From: MGOM01 sp035455265
GTDB taxonomy: Bacteria; Chloroflexota; Anaerolineae; Anaerolineales; E44-bin32
Direction of reading: 5' to 3'
NCBI GenBank assembly: GCA_035455265.1
Contig: DATIFK010000078.1
Location: 1-35,164, forward strand
DNA length: 35,164 nt
The notes under the pieces are model-generated. The model had not been told where the DNA came from. It saw only the letters and a list, made by a program, of their open reading frames with translations, and did no database searches. Positions 15,500 through 24,349 of the stretch are shown piece after piece (position 1 is the first letter of the stretch; every line of letters starts with the position of its first letter). The position numbers were made by a program, and so were the translations under genes.

Positions 15500-16951
15500 T
15501 CAACTGAACAGCGATTGCGCCGTCCGCACCGCCCACCCCAACCACGGCGCGCTGACCACTCCCAATCCAATGATCGCCACCACACATGTCAACAGGGCCA
15601 GGGCATACGTCCGGGGGACGGCGATCGGCTTGTTCTCGTCGTCCGATCGATACAGGTAAACGACCTTCAAGACCGTCAGGTAGTAGTACAGGCCGACGAT
15701 GGCGTTGAGCACGCCGACGACGGCGAGCCAGATCAGTCCGCTTTCCACCGCGGCGGCAAAGACGTAGACCTTGGCAACGAAGCCGGCCAGCGGCGGCATG
15801 CCGGCCAGGGAAAGCATCGCCACCAGCATGCCCAGCGCCAACCCCGGTGAGCGCCGGCTCAGGCCGGCGTAGTCGGCGATCCGATCCGAGCCGGCGGATC
15901 GCGCGAACAGGATCACGATGGCGAAGGCCGCCAGGTTCGTCACGACGTAAGCCGCCAGGTAGAACACCAGGCTGGCGGTGCCGAACTCCGACAGAGCCAC
16001 GAGCCCGATCAGGGCATAACCGGCGTGGGCGATCGATGAGTACGCCAGCAGCCGCTTGATGTTCGTCTGGGCCAGCGCCAGCAAGTTCCCCAGAGTCATT
16101 GTGGCGGTGGCAATGGCCGCCAGAACGGCGCTCCAGTACGGGCTGACGTCGGGAAGGAAGGCCAGGACGAAACGGACCAGGACGGCAAAACCGGCCGCCT
16201 TCGACGCCGTCGAAATGTACGCGGTGATCGGCGTCGGAGCGCCCTCGTACACGTCGGGCGTCCAGAAGTGGAACGGCACGGCGGCGATCTTGAAACCAAA
16301 CCCGGCCAGGATGAGGACGGCGACCCCGCCGAGAAACAGCGCTGAGACCTGACCGCCCCGGATCACCTCGGCCAGCAGATACAGATTCGTCTGGCCGGTG
16401 GCGCCGTACAGGAGACTGAAGCCGTAGAGCATCACGGCCGAGGTCATGGCCCCGAACAAGAAGTACTTCATGCCCGACTCGACCGACTTGACGTCATCCT
16501 TGAGGAAGCCGGCCAGCACATAGAGCGGGATCGAAGTGGTCTCGATCGCCAGGTAGAGCATGATCAGATCCGAGGCGCCCGCCATCAGGCACATGCCCAG
16601 GGTGGCGACGATGAGCAGCGAGTAGTACTCGCCGCGCGTCCCGACGCGCGGCACGTCGAGCGACAGCAGGCAGGTGATCGCGCCGCAGAACAGGAACAGC
16701 ACCTTGAAGGCGAACGAGGTTCCGTCGTGGCGCAACATCCCGCCGAAGACCATGCCCTGGCTGGCCGTCGGACGGCCGAAGTAGAGCGTCAGCACCAGGA
16801 TGGCCGCAAAGCCGGCGGCGCTGAGCCAACCCAGGCCGCGCCGGCCACGCCCCGCAAGGTCTACCAGCATCACCAGGCCGGCGAGGGCGAGCAATAGGAG
16901 CTCGGGCAGGACGGCGCCGATCATGGAGGGGTCATAGGTCGGCAGGGTCAC
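15500..16951 (-). CDS. nuoN: NADH-quinone oxidoreductase subunit N
   Basis: This 483-residue Mrp-antiporter-like proton-pumping subunit of complex I has about 14 hydrophobic helices. The key charged residues are present: the helix-5 glutamate in LYLAIETTSIPLY and the helix-7 lysine in GFGFKIAAVPFHFWTPDVYE. The NuoN-type WTPDVYEGAPTP loop separates it from NuoL and NuoM. The GTG start follows the TAG of the upstream nuoM copy with no gap, and GGAGG inside that gene's end gives seven-base spacing, so the two are translationally coupled. It is the last complex I gene of the run; ATP synthase genes follow. Confidence 0.97.
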   Translation of the reverse strand: MTLPTYDPSMIGAVLPELLLLALAGLVMLVDLAGRGRRGLGWLSAAGFAAILVLTLYFGRPTASQGMVFGGMLRHDGTSFAFKVLFLFCGAITCLLSLDVPRVGTRGEYYSLLIVATLGMCLMAGASDLIMLYLAIETTSIPLYVLAGFLKDDVKSVESGMKYFLFGAMTSAVMLYGFSLLYGATGQTNLYLLAEVIRGGQVSALFLGGVAVLILAGFGFKIAAVPFHFWTPDVYEGAPTPITAYISTASKAAGFAVLVRFVLAFLPDVSPYWSAVLAAIATATMTLGNLLALAQTNIKRLLAYSSIAHAGYALIGLVALSEFGTASLVFYLAAYVVTNLAAFAIVILFARSAGSDRIADYAGLSRRSPGLALGMLVAMLSLAGMPPLAGFVAKVYVFAAAVESGLIWLAVVGVLNAIVGLYYYLTVLKVVYLYRSDDENKPIAVPRTYALALLTCVVAIIGLGVVSAPWLGWAVRTAQSLFS

Positions 16952-18424
16952 CTAGGCACCTCCCAGCAGCCGCAGCACGTTGTCGGCGCCGGATTGGACC
17001 AGCGGCGCTATGACCGACGGCAGAACCCCGACCAGGATCAGGATGCCTGCCAGGACCACCAGCGCCACACGATCGAAGCGCGTCACGGGCGGGATGTGGC
17101 CCTCGAATTCGGCCGGCATTTCGCCGAAGAACACGCGCCCGATGACACGCATGATGTAGGCGGCCGTGATGACGATGCCGAGCGCGGCCACGATGGCGAC
17201 GATCGGCTGCGCCTTCCACAGCCCGAGAAAGATCGGGAACTCGGCGACGAAGCCGGAGAAGCCCGGCATGCCCATCGACACCAGGCCTCCGACGATGAAG
17301 GCCACCGCCACCAGGGGCATGACTTTGGAGAAGCCGCCGAGCTTCGAGATCTCGCGGGTGTGGGCGCGATCGTAGACCATGCCGACCACAGCAAAGAAGA
17401 GAGCCGTCATCACGCCGTGCGAGAACATCTGCAATCCGGCCCCGGTCAGGCCTTCCCGGTTGAGGGTGGCGAAACCGAGCATGACCAGCCCCATGTGCGA
17501 CACCGACGAGAAGCCGATGACGTACTTGAAATCGGTCTGCACCATGGCGATGAAGGCGCCGTAGACGACGTTCACCGTTCCCAATCCAAGGATCAACGGC
17601 GACCAGAACTTGGCCCCTTCGGGCAGCAGCATGATGCCGGCCCGCAGCGCGGCATAGGCGCCGAGCTTCATCAGGACGCCGGCGTGGAACATCGACACGG
17701 CCGTCGGCGCGGCGACGTGGCCGTCCGGCGACCAGTTGTGGAACGGGAAGATGCCGCCCAGGACGGCGAAGCCGAAGAACACCGGCGGGAACCACGTCTT
17801 CTGGAAGCCGACGCTGAAGTTGGCCTGCTCCAGGGCCGTCATGCTGAAGGTGTGCAGCCCCGAGGCATAGTACATCGCCAGGATCCCGACCAGGGCGACC
17901 ACCGACCCGATGAACAGGTACAGGGTCAGCTTCATCGCGGCGTATTCCCGGGTGACCTGCCAGCCCCAAATGGCAATCAGCAGGAACATCGGGAAGACGG
18001 CGATCTCATAGAAGAAGAGCAGGTGGAACAGGTCCATCCCGACGAAGACGCCGAAGACGCCCGTCGCCAGGATGAACAAGAAGGCGAAGAACTCGCGCGG
18101 CCGATCGTCGAGGCCCCACGAGATAAGGACGCCGGTGAACATCACGATGCCGGTCAGCAGGACGAGCGGCGCGTTCATGCCGTCGACGCCCACGGCATAC
18201 GAGATGCCGAGGCTGGGGATCCACGGATAGGTCTCGACGAACTGGTATCCGGCGAGGGCACGGTCGTACGTCAAATAGACGTAGAGCGAAAGGCTCAGCG
18301 CCAGAACGGCGGCCGCCAGCGCAATCCAGCGCACGAGATCCTTGCGCTGCCCCGGCACCGCCAGCAGGATCATCCCAGCCACGATGGGGGTGAAGACGAT
18401 GATGGAAAGGACGGGAAAGGTCAT
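16952..18424 (-). CDS. nuoM: Second NuoM-type proton-pumping subunit (NuoM2), atypical helix 7
   Basis: The 490-residue protein is a full-length NuoM homologue: helix-5 glutamate in LLFFYEIAVFPMFLL, helix-8 lysine in TDFKYVIGFSSVSHMG, and a glutamate in SGFVAEFPIF. At the helix-7 position, where NuoM has an essential lysine (Lys239 in the other copy here), it has Leu222 in FAVLGGIFPFHNWSPDGH; the neighbouring Val-Pro is Gly-Gly. HNWSPDGHVAAPTAVSM and HAGVLMKLGAY set it apart from the other NuoM. It is probably the extra subunit of a '2M' complex I, inserted between NuoM and NuoL or NuoN. Whether it pumps without that lysine is unclear. It starts 98 bases after the first nuoM, across an inverted heptamer array. 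Confidence 0.9.
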   Translation of the reverse strand: MTFPVLSIIVFTPIVAGMILLAVPGQRKDLVRWIALAAAVLALSLSLYVYLTYDRALAGYQFVETYPWIPSLGISYAVGVDGMNAPLVLLTGIVMFTGVLISWGLDDRPREFFAFLFILATGVFGVFVGMDLFHLLFFYEIAVFPMFLLIAIWGWQVTREYAAMKLTLYLFIGSVVALVGILAMYYASGLHTFSMTALEQANFSVGFQKTWFPPVFFGFAVLGGIFPFHNWSPDGHVAAPTAVSMFHAGVLMKLGAYAALRAGIMLLPEGAKFWSPLILGLGTVNVVYGAFIAMVQTDFKYVIGFSSVSHMGLVMLGFATLNREGLTGAGLQMFSHGVMTALFFAVVGMVYDRAHTREISKLGGFSKVMPLVAVAFIVGGLVSMGMPGFSGFVAEFPIFLGLWKAQPIVAIVAALGIVITAAYIMRVIGRVFFGEMPAEFEGHIPPVTRFDRVALVVLAGILILVGVLPSVIAPLVQSGADNVLRLLGGA

Positions 18425-18440
18425 CAGTCAGCTCTCAAAG

Positions 18441-18503
18441 GTTTCCAGTTTCCAGTCGCCAGTTCCCAGTCCCAAACTGGAAACTGGTGACTGGAGACCG
18501 GGA
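18441..18503. repeat. Inverted heptamer arrays between the two nuoM genes
   Basis: Five GTTTCCA-type units (18441-18475) are followed head-to-head by four ACTGGAA-type units (18476-18503). A perfect 12-base stem forms between 18445-18456 and 18476-18487 with a 19-base loop. The array lies inside the nuo operon, upstream of the second nuoM. Confidence 0.85.
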
Positions 18504-18522
18504 ACCCGAAGGACGGACCCGA

Positions 18523-20064
18523 TCATCCGAAGAGCCTCGCAACCGTTGCGTTGATGACACTCAGAATCCAGCTTGGCCAGACGCCGATGCTCAGCATCAG
18601 GACCATCAACGGCGCGATGGCGACAACCTCGCGCGCCCGGATCTCCAGGTCATGCCCCGCCCAGGCCTCGTTCATCGGGCCATGCAGCACCATGCGCAGC
18701 CCCTTGAGGATGTAGGCGCCAGTGATCAGCAAGCCGATCATCCCCAGGGCCGTGTAGAGGGTGAAGATCGGCCAGGCTCCCCGGACGACGAGGAACTCCG
18801 AGATGAAACCGTTCAATCCCGGCAAGCCGAGAGACGCCATGGCGGTGAAGAGCAGAATCCCGCCGTAGACCGGTGCCAGAGGGAACAGGCCGCCGTAGGC
18901 CTTCAGGTCGCGGGTATGCGTTCGTTCGTAGATCACACCGACCAGAAGGAACATGCCTGCCGCCGACAGGCCGTGGTTGAACATCTGTAGCACGGCGCCA
19001 TTTACCGCCAGCACACCGTCCGCCGTGTTGCCCGTTCCCTGCGCCTGAGCCGCAGCGGCCACGCCCAAAACCACGAAGCCCATGTGGTTCACCGACGAGT
19101 AGGCCACCAACCTCTTGAAGTCGTCCTGCGCCCAGCAAGAGAACGCGCCGAGCACGATGGCCAGGACCGCCAACAGGCCCAGCACCCAGGCGTAGGCGTG
19201 CGCCTGTTCCGGATAGAGCGGCAGAACCAGTCGCAGGAACCCGTAGGCCCCGAGTTTGAGCAACACACCGGCCAGGATCATCGACCCGGCCGTCGGCGCC
19301 TCGCTGTGCGCGTCGGGCAGCCAGGTATGGAACGGCCACACCGGCACCTTGATGGCGAAGGCCAGTACGAACGCCCAGAAGGCGACGGTCTTCACCGTGC
19401 CGATCGGCACCTGCACCGGCAAGCCCAGGACGGTCAGCGGTTGGTTGAGGCTCGTCCAGCGCTGCGTGATCTCGACCAGATCGAACGTCCCCGAGGCCAG
19501 GCCGATGAGCTGGATCGCCAGAAGGAGCCCGAGCGATCCCGCCATGGTGTAGATCAGGAACTTGAAAGAGGCATAGGTTCGGTTGGCGCTGCCCCACTGG
19601 TTGATCAGGAAGTACATCGGCACCAGGCCGATCTCCCAGAAGACGAAGAACAGCAGCAGGTCCAGCGACAGGAACACGCCAAGCATGCCCGTCTCGAGCA
19701 GCAGGAACAGCGCCATATAGGCGCGTACGTTCTCCTTCACCGACCACGAGATCAACAGCGCCAGCGGCGCCAGGAGCGTCGTCAGCAGCACCATGGCGAC
19801 CGAGATGCCGTCGACGCCCAGGTGATACCTCGAGCCAATGGCCGAGTACCACACGGCGTTCTCGACGAACTGGTAGCCGGGCCCGCCGGCGTTGTAGGCC
19901 GCCCACAACCAGATCGAGAACGCCAGGGGGATCAGGCTGACAAGGAACGCGGCCCAGCGGATGGCACGCACGCGGTCGGCGGGGATCAGTAGAACGATCA
20001 CAGCCCCCGCCACCGGGGTGAACAGGATGATGGACAGGATGTGGGATTGGAGGAAGTCGATCAT
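18523..20064 (-). CDS. nuoM: NADH-quinone oxidoreductase subunit M (NuoM1)
   Basis: The 513-residue antiporter-like subunit has all the usual pumping residues: helix-5 glutamate in LLFFVFWEIGLVPMYFLI, helix-7 Lys239 in LAFAIKVPVWPFHTWLPDAH, the DDFKRLVAYSSVNHMG lysine and the distal glutamate in NGFISEFLVV. The TWLPDAHSEAPTAGS loop is canonical for NuoM. A 12-residue Ala/Gln/Gly-rich insertion (AAAAQAQGTGNT) sits in the loop after helix 8. It starts 17 bases after the nuoL stop. Together with the second copy downstream it gives this complex I one more pump module than the textbook enzyme. Confidence 0.96.
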   Translation of the reverse strand: MIDFLQSHILSIILFTPVAGAVIVLLIPADRVRAIRWAAFLVSLIPLAFSIWLWAAYNAGGPGYQFVENAVWYSAIGSRYHLGVDGISVAMVLLTTLLAPLALLISWSVKENVRAYMALFLLLETGMLGVFLSLDLLLFFVFWEIGLVPMYFLINQWGSANRTYASFKFLIYTMAGSLGLLLAIQLIGLASGTFDLVEITQRWTSLNQPLTVLGLPVQVPIGTVKTVAFWAFVLAFAIKVPVWPFHTWLPDAHSEAPTAGSMILAGVLLKLGAYGFLRLVLPLYPEQAHAYAWVLGLLAVLAIVLGAFSCWAQDDFKRLVAYSSVNHMGFVVLGVAAAAQAQGTGNTADGVLAVNGAVLQMFNHGLSAAGMFLLVGVIYERTHTRDLKAYGGLFPLAPVYGGILLFTAMASLGLPGLNGFISEFLVVRGAWPIFTLYTALGMIGLLITGAYILKGLRMVLHGPMNEAWAGHDLEIRAREVVAIAPLMVLMLSIGVWPSWILSVINATVARLFG

Positions 20065-20081
20065 GCGTCCGATTCCATCCG

Positions 20082-22217
20082 TCAGGGCCGGATCAACAGG
20101 AAGTAGGAGAGCAGCAGGCCGGTGAAGAGCAGGCCGATGACCAGGTATCCCTGGATGCGCCCGGTTTGCACGTAGCGCAGCGCCCGGCCGCCGAACTTGA
20201 CCGAGTTCCCCACCAGATCACCGAATCCATTGACGATCGGCAAGTCGAATCCCTGCCGCAACCCGGAGCCGATGCGCAGGGCCACGCGGGCGACGGCGTG
20301 CAGGAACCCGTCGATCAGACCGCGATCGATCCAGCGGTAGCTCACCTGGTCCGCCAGCCAGTAGGCCGGCCGGACGATGGCAACATCGTACAGCTCGTCG
20401 ATGTAGTACTTGCGCCGCAGCAGGGTATGGATCGGGCCGAGGGCACGAACCAGCGGATCGGGTCCGCCGGCGGGCACGCGCCGGTAGACCCACCAGCCGA
20501 CCAGCAGCCCCAGGCTGGCGACCGCCACCGAGGTGAGCAAGGGAGACCATTGGAACGGAAGCGCCGGCGGATGCTCGAGCAGCGTCCCTCCGACGAAGGC
20601 GTGGAACCAATTGCCGAAGGGCAGATGCAGACCGAGGAAGTCCTCAGGGATGCCGATCCAGCCTGCGGCGACGGCGAAGATCGCCAGCACGACCAGCGGC
20701 GCCGTCATGGTCGTGACCGACTCGTGCGCCTGGCTGGCTGCCGGCGTTCGAGGTGCGCCGAGGAACGTCAGCGTGATCTGCCGCATGGTATAGAAGGCCG
20801 TCAGGAGTGCCGCCAGGGCCAGTACGCCGAAGACGATCAGCTGTCCCGTCCCGAAGGCGTGGGCCAGGATCTCATCCTTCGACCAGAATCCCGCGGTGAT
20901 GAGCGGGAAGCCCGAGAGGGCCAGGCCCCCAATGAGAAACGTCACGAAGGTCAACGGCATGCGGCGGCGCAGGCCGCCCATGTTGAGCATGTCCTGCGCG
21001 TCCAGGTGGGCATGGGTGGCGTGGACTCCGTGCTCCATGCCGTGGATGACGGAGCCCGATCCGAGGAACAACAAGGCCTTGAAGAAAGCATGCGTGATCA
21101 GATGGAAAGCCGCCGCCACGTACGCTCCAATCCCGACGGCCGCCACCATGTAGCCCAGTTGCGAGATCGTCGAGTAGGCCAGGACGCGCTTGACGTCGTT
21201 CTGGGCGACGGCGATGGTGGCGGAGAACAGCGCCGTGAAGGCTCCGACGGCGGCAACGATCGTCATCGGGAGTGTCAGCGCTTCGCCCTCGTGCCAGCCG
21301 GCGGTCAGGAGCGGGAAGAAGCGCACCGCCAGGTATACGCCGGCCGAGACCATCGTGGCGGCGTGGATCATGGCCGAGACCGGCGTCGGACCTTCCATGG
21401 CGTCCGGCAGCCAGACGTGCAGTGGGAACTGCGCCGACTTGCCGACCGTTCCCAGGAACAGCAGGAGCCCGATTAACCCGGACCAGGACAACCCCAAGAT
21501 GCCGCTCGAGGTCGTGGCCAGCGTATGCAACACGCCTTCGTTGTAGAGGATGTCGCGGTAGTTGAGCGTGCCCGTGACCGAATACAGGGCAGCCAGGCCA
21601 AGCAGCATGAACACGTCGCCGACGCGCGTCGTCATGAAGGCCTTGACCATCGCCTGCTTGGCGGCTTCCTTGCCGTACCAGAAGCCGATGAGCAGGTACG
21701 AGCACAGGCCCATGATCTCCCACCCGATGAAGAGCAGGAGCAGATTGTCGGAGACGACCAGGGTCAGCATGCCGAAGGCGAAGAGCGAGATGAAGGCGAA
21801 GAAGCGCGCGTACATCGGCTCGATGCCGCCGGCGTGCGGCGGCAATCCCGGCCGGTCGTGGTCGTCGCGCGGCTTGCCGAAGTTGTGATACCCGATGCTG
21901 TAGACGAAGATCGCCAGGCAGGTCCAGGCGACGAAGAACAGCGTGACGGCCGAGAGCGGGTCGATCAGAACGCCGATGCGAAGCGCCGTGGCGCCGGTGG
22001 GGATCCAATCGATCGCCGAGGCGATCGGGGTCTCGCCAAGGTGCTGGCGTCCGAGGGCGATGACGAAGACCGCCATGGCCATCGCCCATGAGACGGTCAT
22101 GGCGCCTACGGCCAGGCCGTGGCTCAGGCGATTGCTGCGATAGGCCCACAGCACGATCAGCCCGAAGGCCAGGAGGGGTGGAAGCGGGATGAGCCAGGTC
22201 AGCAGTTCGGGTTGCAT
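20082..22217 (-). CDS. nuoL: NADH-quinone oxidoreductase subunit L with extended lateral helix
   Basis: NuoL is the distal proton-pumping subunit and carries the long lateral helix along the membrane arm. The product has 711 residues, about 100 more than E. coli NuoL. Key residues are present: glutamate in LLLFIGWEIMGLCSY and lysine in GTVGKSAQFPLHVWLPDAMEG. In the lateral helix region the usual path DRGLIDGFLHAVAR...LRYVQTGRIQGY is broken by an extra segment at about 655-679 (starting QGFDLPIVNG). A lengthened lateral helix is the known mark of NuoL in complexes with two NuoM subunits, which this operon encodes. The ATG at 22217 has GAGG four bases upstream, and the gene follows nuoK by ten bases. 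Confidence 0.97.
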   Translation of the reverse strand: MQPELLTWLIPLPPLLAFGLIVLWAYRSNRLSHGLAVGAMTVSWAMAMAVFVIALGRQHLGETPIASAIDWIPTGATALRIGVLIDPLSAVTLFFVAWTCLAIFVYSIGYHNFGKPRDDHDRPGLPPHAGGIEPMYARFFAFISLFAFGMLTLVVSDNLLLLFIGWEIMGLCSYLLIGFWYGKEAAKQAMVKAFMTTRVGDVFMLLGLAALYSVTGTLNYRDILYNEGVLHTLATTSSGILGLSWSGLIGLLLFLGTVGKSAQFPLHVWLPDAMEGPTPVSAMIHAATMVSAGVYLAVRFFPLLTAGWHEGEALTLPMTIVAAVGAFTALFSATIAVAQNDVKRVLAYSTISQLGYMVAAVGIGAYVAAAFHLITHAFFKALLFLGSGSVIHGMEHGVHATHAHLDAQDMLNMGGLRRRMPLTFVTFLIGGLALSGFPLITAGFWSKDEILAHAFGTGQLIVFGVLALAALLTAFYTMRQITLTFLGAPRTPAASQAHESVTTMTAPLVVLAIFAVAAGWIGIPEDFLGLHLPFGNWFHAFVGGTLLEHPPALPFQWSPLLTSVAVASLGLLVGWWVYRRVPAGGPDPLVRALGPIHTLLRRKYYIDELYDVAIVRPAYWLADQVSYRWIDRGLIDGFLHAVARVALRIGSGLRQGFDLPIVNGFGDLVGNSVKFGGRALRYVQTGRIQGYLVIGLLFTGLLLSYFLLIRP

Positions 22218-22227
22218 GCAGCCTCGT

Positions 22228-22536
22228 CTACCACTTCATCAGATCGATGTCTTCCGCCGCCACCGTCGAGCGACTGCGGTAGATGGAGATGATGAGTGCC
22301 AGGCCGACCGCCGCCTCCGACGCCGCCACGGCGAAGATGATGATGGCGAAGGCCTGGCCGGCGACCAGGGCCGGCGAAATGTAGCGCCAGAAAGCCACCA
22401 GGTTGATGTTGACGGCGTTGAGCATCAGTTCGATGCCCATCAGGATGGCGACGGCGTTGCGGCGGCCGAGGACGCCATACAGGCCGATACAGAAGACGGC
22501 CGCCGAGAGGCCGAGGTACCAGGACAGGGGGATCAT
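22228..22536 (-). CDS. nuoK: NADH-quinone oxidoreductase subunit K
   Basis: The 102-residue three-helix protein belongs to the E-channel of complex I. Both conserved glutamates are present, in LMGIELMLNAVNINLVAF and in FAVAASEAAVGLALI. Length and pattern are normal (MrpC-like fold). Its start is striking: the ATG, and the GGGAGG ribosome site seven bases upstream, both fall inside a palindromic repeat copy filling the junction with nuoJ. Confidence 0.97.
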   Translation of the reverse strand: MIPLSWYLGLSAAVFCIGLYGVLGRRNAVAILMGIELMLNAVNINLVAFWRYISPALVAGQAFAIIIFAVAASEAAVGLALIISIYRSRSTVAAEDIDLMKW

Positions 22537-22580
22537 CCCTGCGCCTCCCTTCTGAGCCTGGCGGTGGGCGCAGGGATCAT
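22532..22580. repeat. Palindromic repeat at the nuoJ/nuoK junction (fourth copy of the 42-44 bp element)
   Basis: ATCCCTGCGCC (22535-22545) and GGCGCAGGGAT (22567-22577) form a perfect 11-base stem with a 21-base loop. The outer ATCAT motifs supply the nuoJ stop (22577-22579) and the nuoK start (22534-22536). The same architecture, ATNATCCC...GGCGCNGGG, is found in tandem at 24894-25028. Confidence 0.85.
22544..22549 (-). promoter_or_regulatory. nuoK ribosome binding site supplied by a repeat arm
   Basis: GGGAGG on the minus strand is seven bases from the nuoK ATG. It lies at the loop edge of the hairpin at 22535-22577, so folding of the element could hide or expose it. Confidence 0.6.
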
Positions 22581-23116
22581 TCCTCTGCCTCCGCCGACCG
22601 CTTGGCCGTCGGCCGGGCGACGACGATGGCGCCGACCAGGGCCGCCAGCAGCAACACCGAGGCGACCTCGAAGGGAATGACGTAGCGGTTCACGTCCACC
22701 AGGGATTGGCCCAGGTCTTCCAGCAAGGGCTCCGCCCCGAGCGCCAGCGGCGCAGAGGTGGCCGTCGCCCAGGTCGGGACCTGGCTCATCAAAGCCAGCA
22801 GCGAAACGAACAGGAGCACCGAGGCGAAGACCGCCGCCCACCAGCTGCGATTGGCCGAGCCGCCCGTATCGGCCATCACCCGACGCGTCAGCATCGCGGC
22901 GAAGATGATCAGGATGGCGATGGCGCCGATGTACACCGCCACTTGGACCATCGCCAGGAATCCGGCCTCCAGCACGACGAACAGCGCCGCCACGCACGCC
23001 AGCGTGACGATCAACCACAATGCGGCGTGCACGAGCTTCGGGCTGGAGACCACCATGACGGCCGAAGTGATCGTCGCCAGGGCGATAACGAGGAAGATCA
23101 ACTGGAGCGGTGTCAT
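22577..23116 (-). CDS. nuoJ: NADH-quinone oxidoreductase subunit J
   Basis: The 179-residue membrane protein has five helices. The highly conserved NuoJ helix 3, MVQVAVYIGAIAILIIF, is intact and contains the tyrosine and glycines that form the pi-bulge of the quinone-linked proton path. A Glu/Ala-rich C-terminal tail (RSAEAEE) ends in a stop codon that belongs to the palindromic repeat separating it from nuoK. It begins 18 bases after nuoH; the nuoI gene that often lies between H and J is missing. Length is normal. Confidence 0.95.
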   Translation of the reverse strand: MTPLQLIFLVIALATITSAVMVVSSPKLVHAALWLIVTLACVAALFVVLEAGFLAMVQVAVYIGAIAILIIFAAMLTRRVMADTGGSANRSWWAAVFASVLLFVSLLALMSQVPTWATATSAPLALGAEPLLEDLGQSLVDVNRYVIPFEVASVLLLAALVGAIVVARPTAKRSAEAEE

Positions 23117-23134
23117 CGCGGCTGGGTCCGACTC

Positions 23135-24322
23135 CTAGCTGCGGGCCGGCTGGGCGGCTGCGGTCCGCCGCCCCTGCTCGCGCCGGCGCAGCGAACGGGC
23201 ATAGATTTGCAGGATCACGATCGTCAACAGCGCCAGGCCCAGGTTGGCCGCCAGCAGGGTGGCGATGCGGTTCCACCCCGATGTAGCCGCCAACTTGTCG
23301 GCGATGGCCGTGATCGCGGTCGCGGCCAGTGCCAGGGGGACCAGGAACTTCCAGTTGAAGGCGTTGACCTGATCGATGCGTAACCGGGGCAATGTGCCGC
23401 GAATCCACACCACGCCAAAGTACACCAGGCTCGTCTTGAGGCCAAAGTAGACCAGGCCGAGCAGCGGGAACTGATCCACCCCCGGCCCGAGCCAACCGCC
23501 CAGGAAGAGGGTCACCGTCAGCGCGGCGATGGTGAAACCGTGTAGGAACTCGCCGACGAAGAACATGCCGAAGGCCATCGAGGAATACTCGATGTTGTAG
23601 CCGGCCACGATCTCCGACTCGGCCTCCAACAGATCGAACGGCGCCTTGCCCGCTTCGGCCATGGAGCTGATGAAGAACAGCATGGCGGCGATGGGGGCCA
23701 GAACCACGAACCACATGCCGCGCTGTTGCTCGACGATTTGGACTGTCCCCATCGACCCGGCCAGCATTGTCGGTACCAGCAGGGCGATGACCATCGGGAC
23801 TTCGTACGAGATGAGCATCGCCACCGTACGGAAGGACCCCAGCAGCGCGTACTTGTTGTTGGACGACCAGCCGGCGATCATCACCGCCAGCGTGCCGATG
23901 GCCCCGATCGAAACCAGGTAGATGACACCGACGTTGATGTCCGCGCCGATCAGGTTGGGAGCCAGCGGGACGACCCCCCACAGGCCGACGACCGACATGA
24001 CGGCCAGCGGCGGAGCGAGGTAGTAGACGACCTTGTCGGCGCCGCTCGGGACGATGACTTCCTTCAGGACCAGCTTGATGGCGTCGGCGACGGTCTGGAA
24101 CAGCCCGTAGGGGCCGACCCGGTTGGGGCCCAGGCGATCCTGCAGCCGCGCCAGCAGCTTGCGTTCCGCCCAGATCAGCAGGAACGTCAGCACCAGGACG
24201 GCTGTCGCCAACGCGCCGGCGGCCAGGAACGACTGCAATGGCCGGGCGAATCCCTCCGGGAGACCCAGGCGAGTCAACAGGCCGAATAGCTGCGCCCCCA
24301 ACCAACCAAACGGATCCTGCAT
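23135..24322 (-). CDS. nuoH: NADH-quinone oxidoreductase subunit H
   Basis: NuoH anchors the peripheral arm and forms much of the quinone chamber. The 395-residue product shows the signature stretch ERKLLARLQDRLGPNRVGP (about 50-68) and the acidic loop KAPFDLLEAESEIVAGY (about 210-227), in which the usual PFDLPEAE has Leu for Pro. About eight membrane helices are visible. The ATG at 24322 is preceded by GGGAG at seven-base spacing. In standard operons nuoB, C and D lie between nuoA and nuoH; here only an 80-base spacer with a perfect hairpin separates them. The hydrophobic N-terminal extension (about 1-25) is slightly longer than in E. coli. Confidence 0.97.
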   Translation of the reverse strand: MQDPFGWLGAQLFGLLTRLGLPEGFARPLQSFLAAGALATAVLVLTFLLIWAERKLLARLQDRLGPNRVGPYGLFQTVADAIKLVLKEVIVPSGADKVVYYLAPPLAVMSVVGLWGVVPLAPNLIGADINVGVIYLVSIGAIGTLAVMIAGWSSNNKYALLGSFRTVAMLISYEVPMVIALLVPTMLAGSMGTVQIVEQQRGMWFVVLAPIAAMLFFISSMAEAGKAPFDLLEAESEIVAGYNIEYSSMAFGMFFVGEFLHGFTIAALTVTLFLGGWLGPGVDQFPLLGLVYFGLKTSLVYFGVVWIRGTLPRLRIDQVNAFNWKFLVPLALAATAITAIADKLAATSGWNRIATLLAANLGLALLTIVILQIYARSLRRREQGRRTAAAQPARS

Positions 24323-24349
24323 GGCGCGACTCCCGCGAGCTTACAAGGA

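Noticed and set aside
16994..18490. 498-codon plus-strand frame opposite the second nuoM
   Set aside because: The product is an Asp/His/Arg-rich string typical of the antisense of a membrane protein; the minus strand is clearly nuoM.
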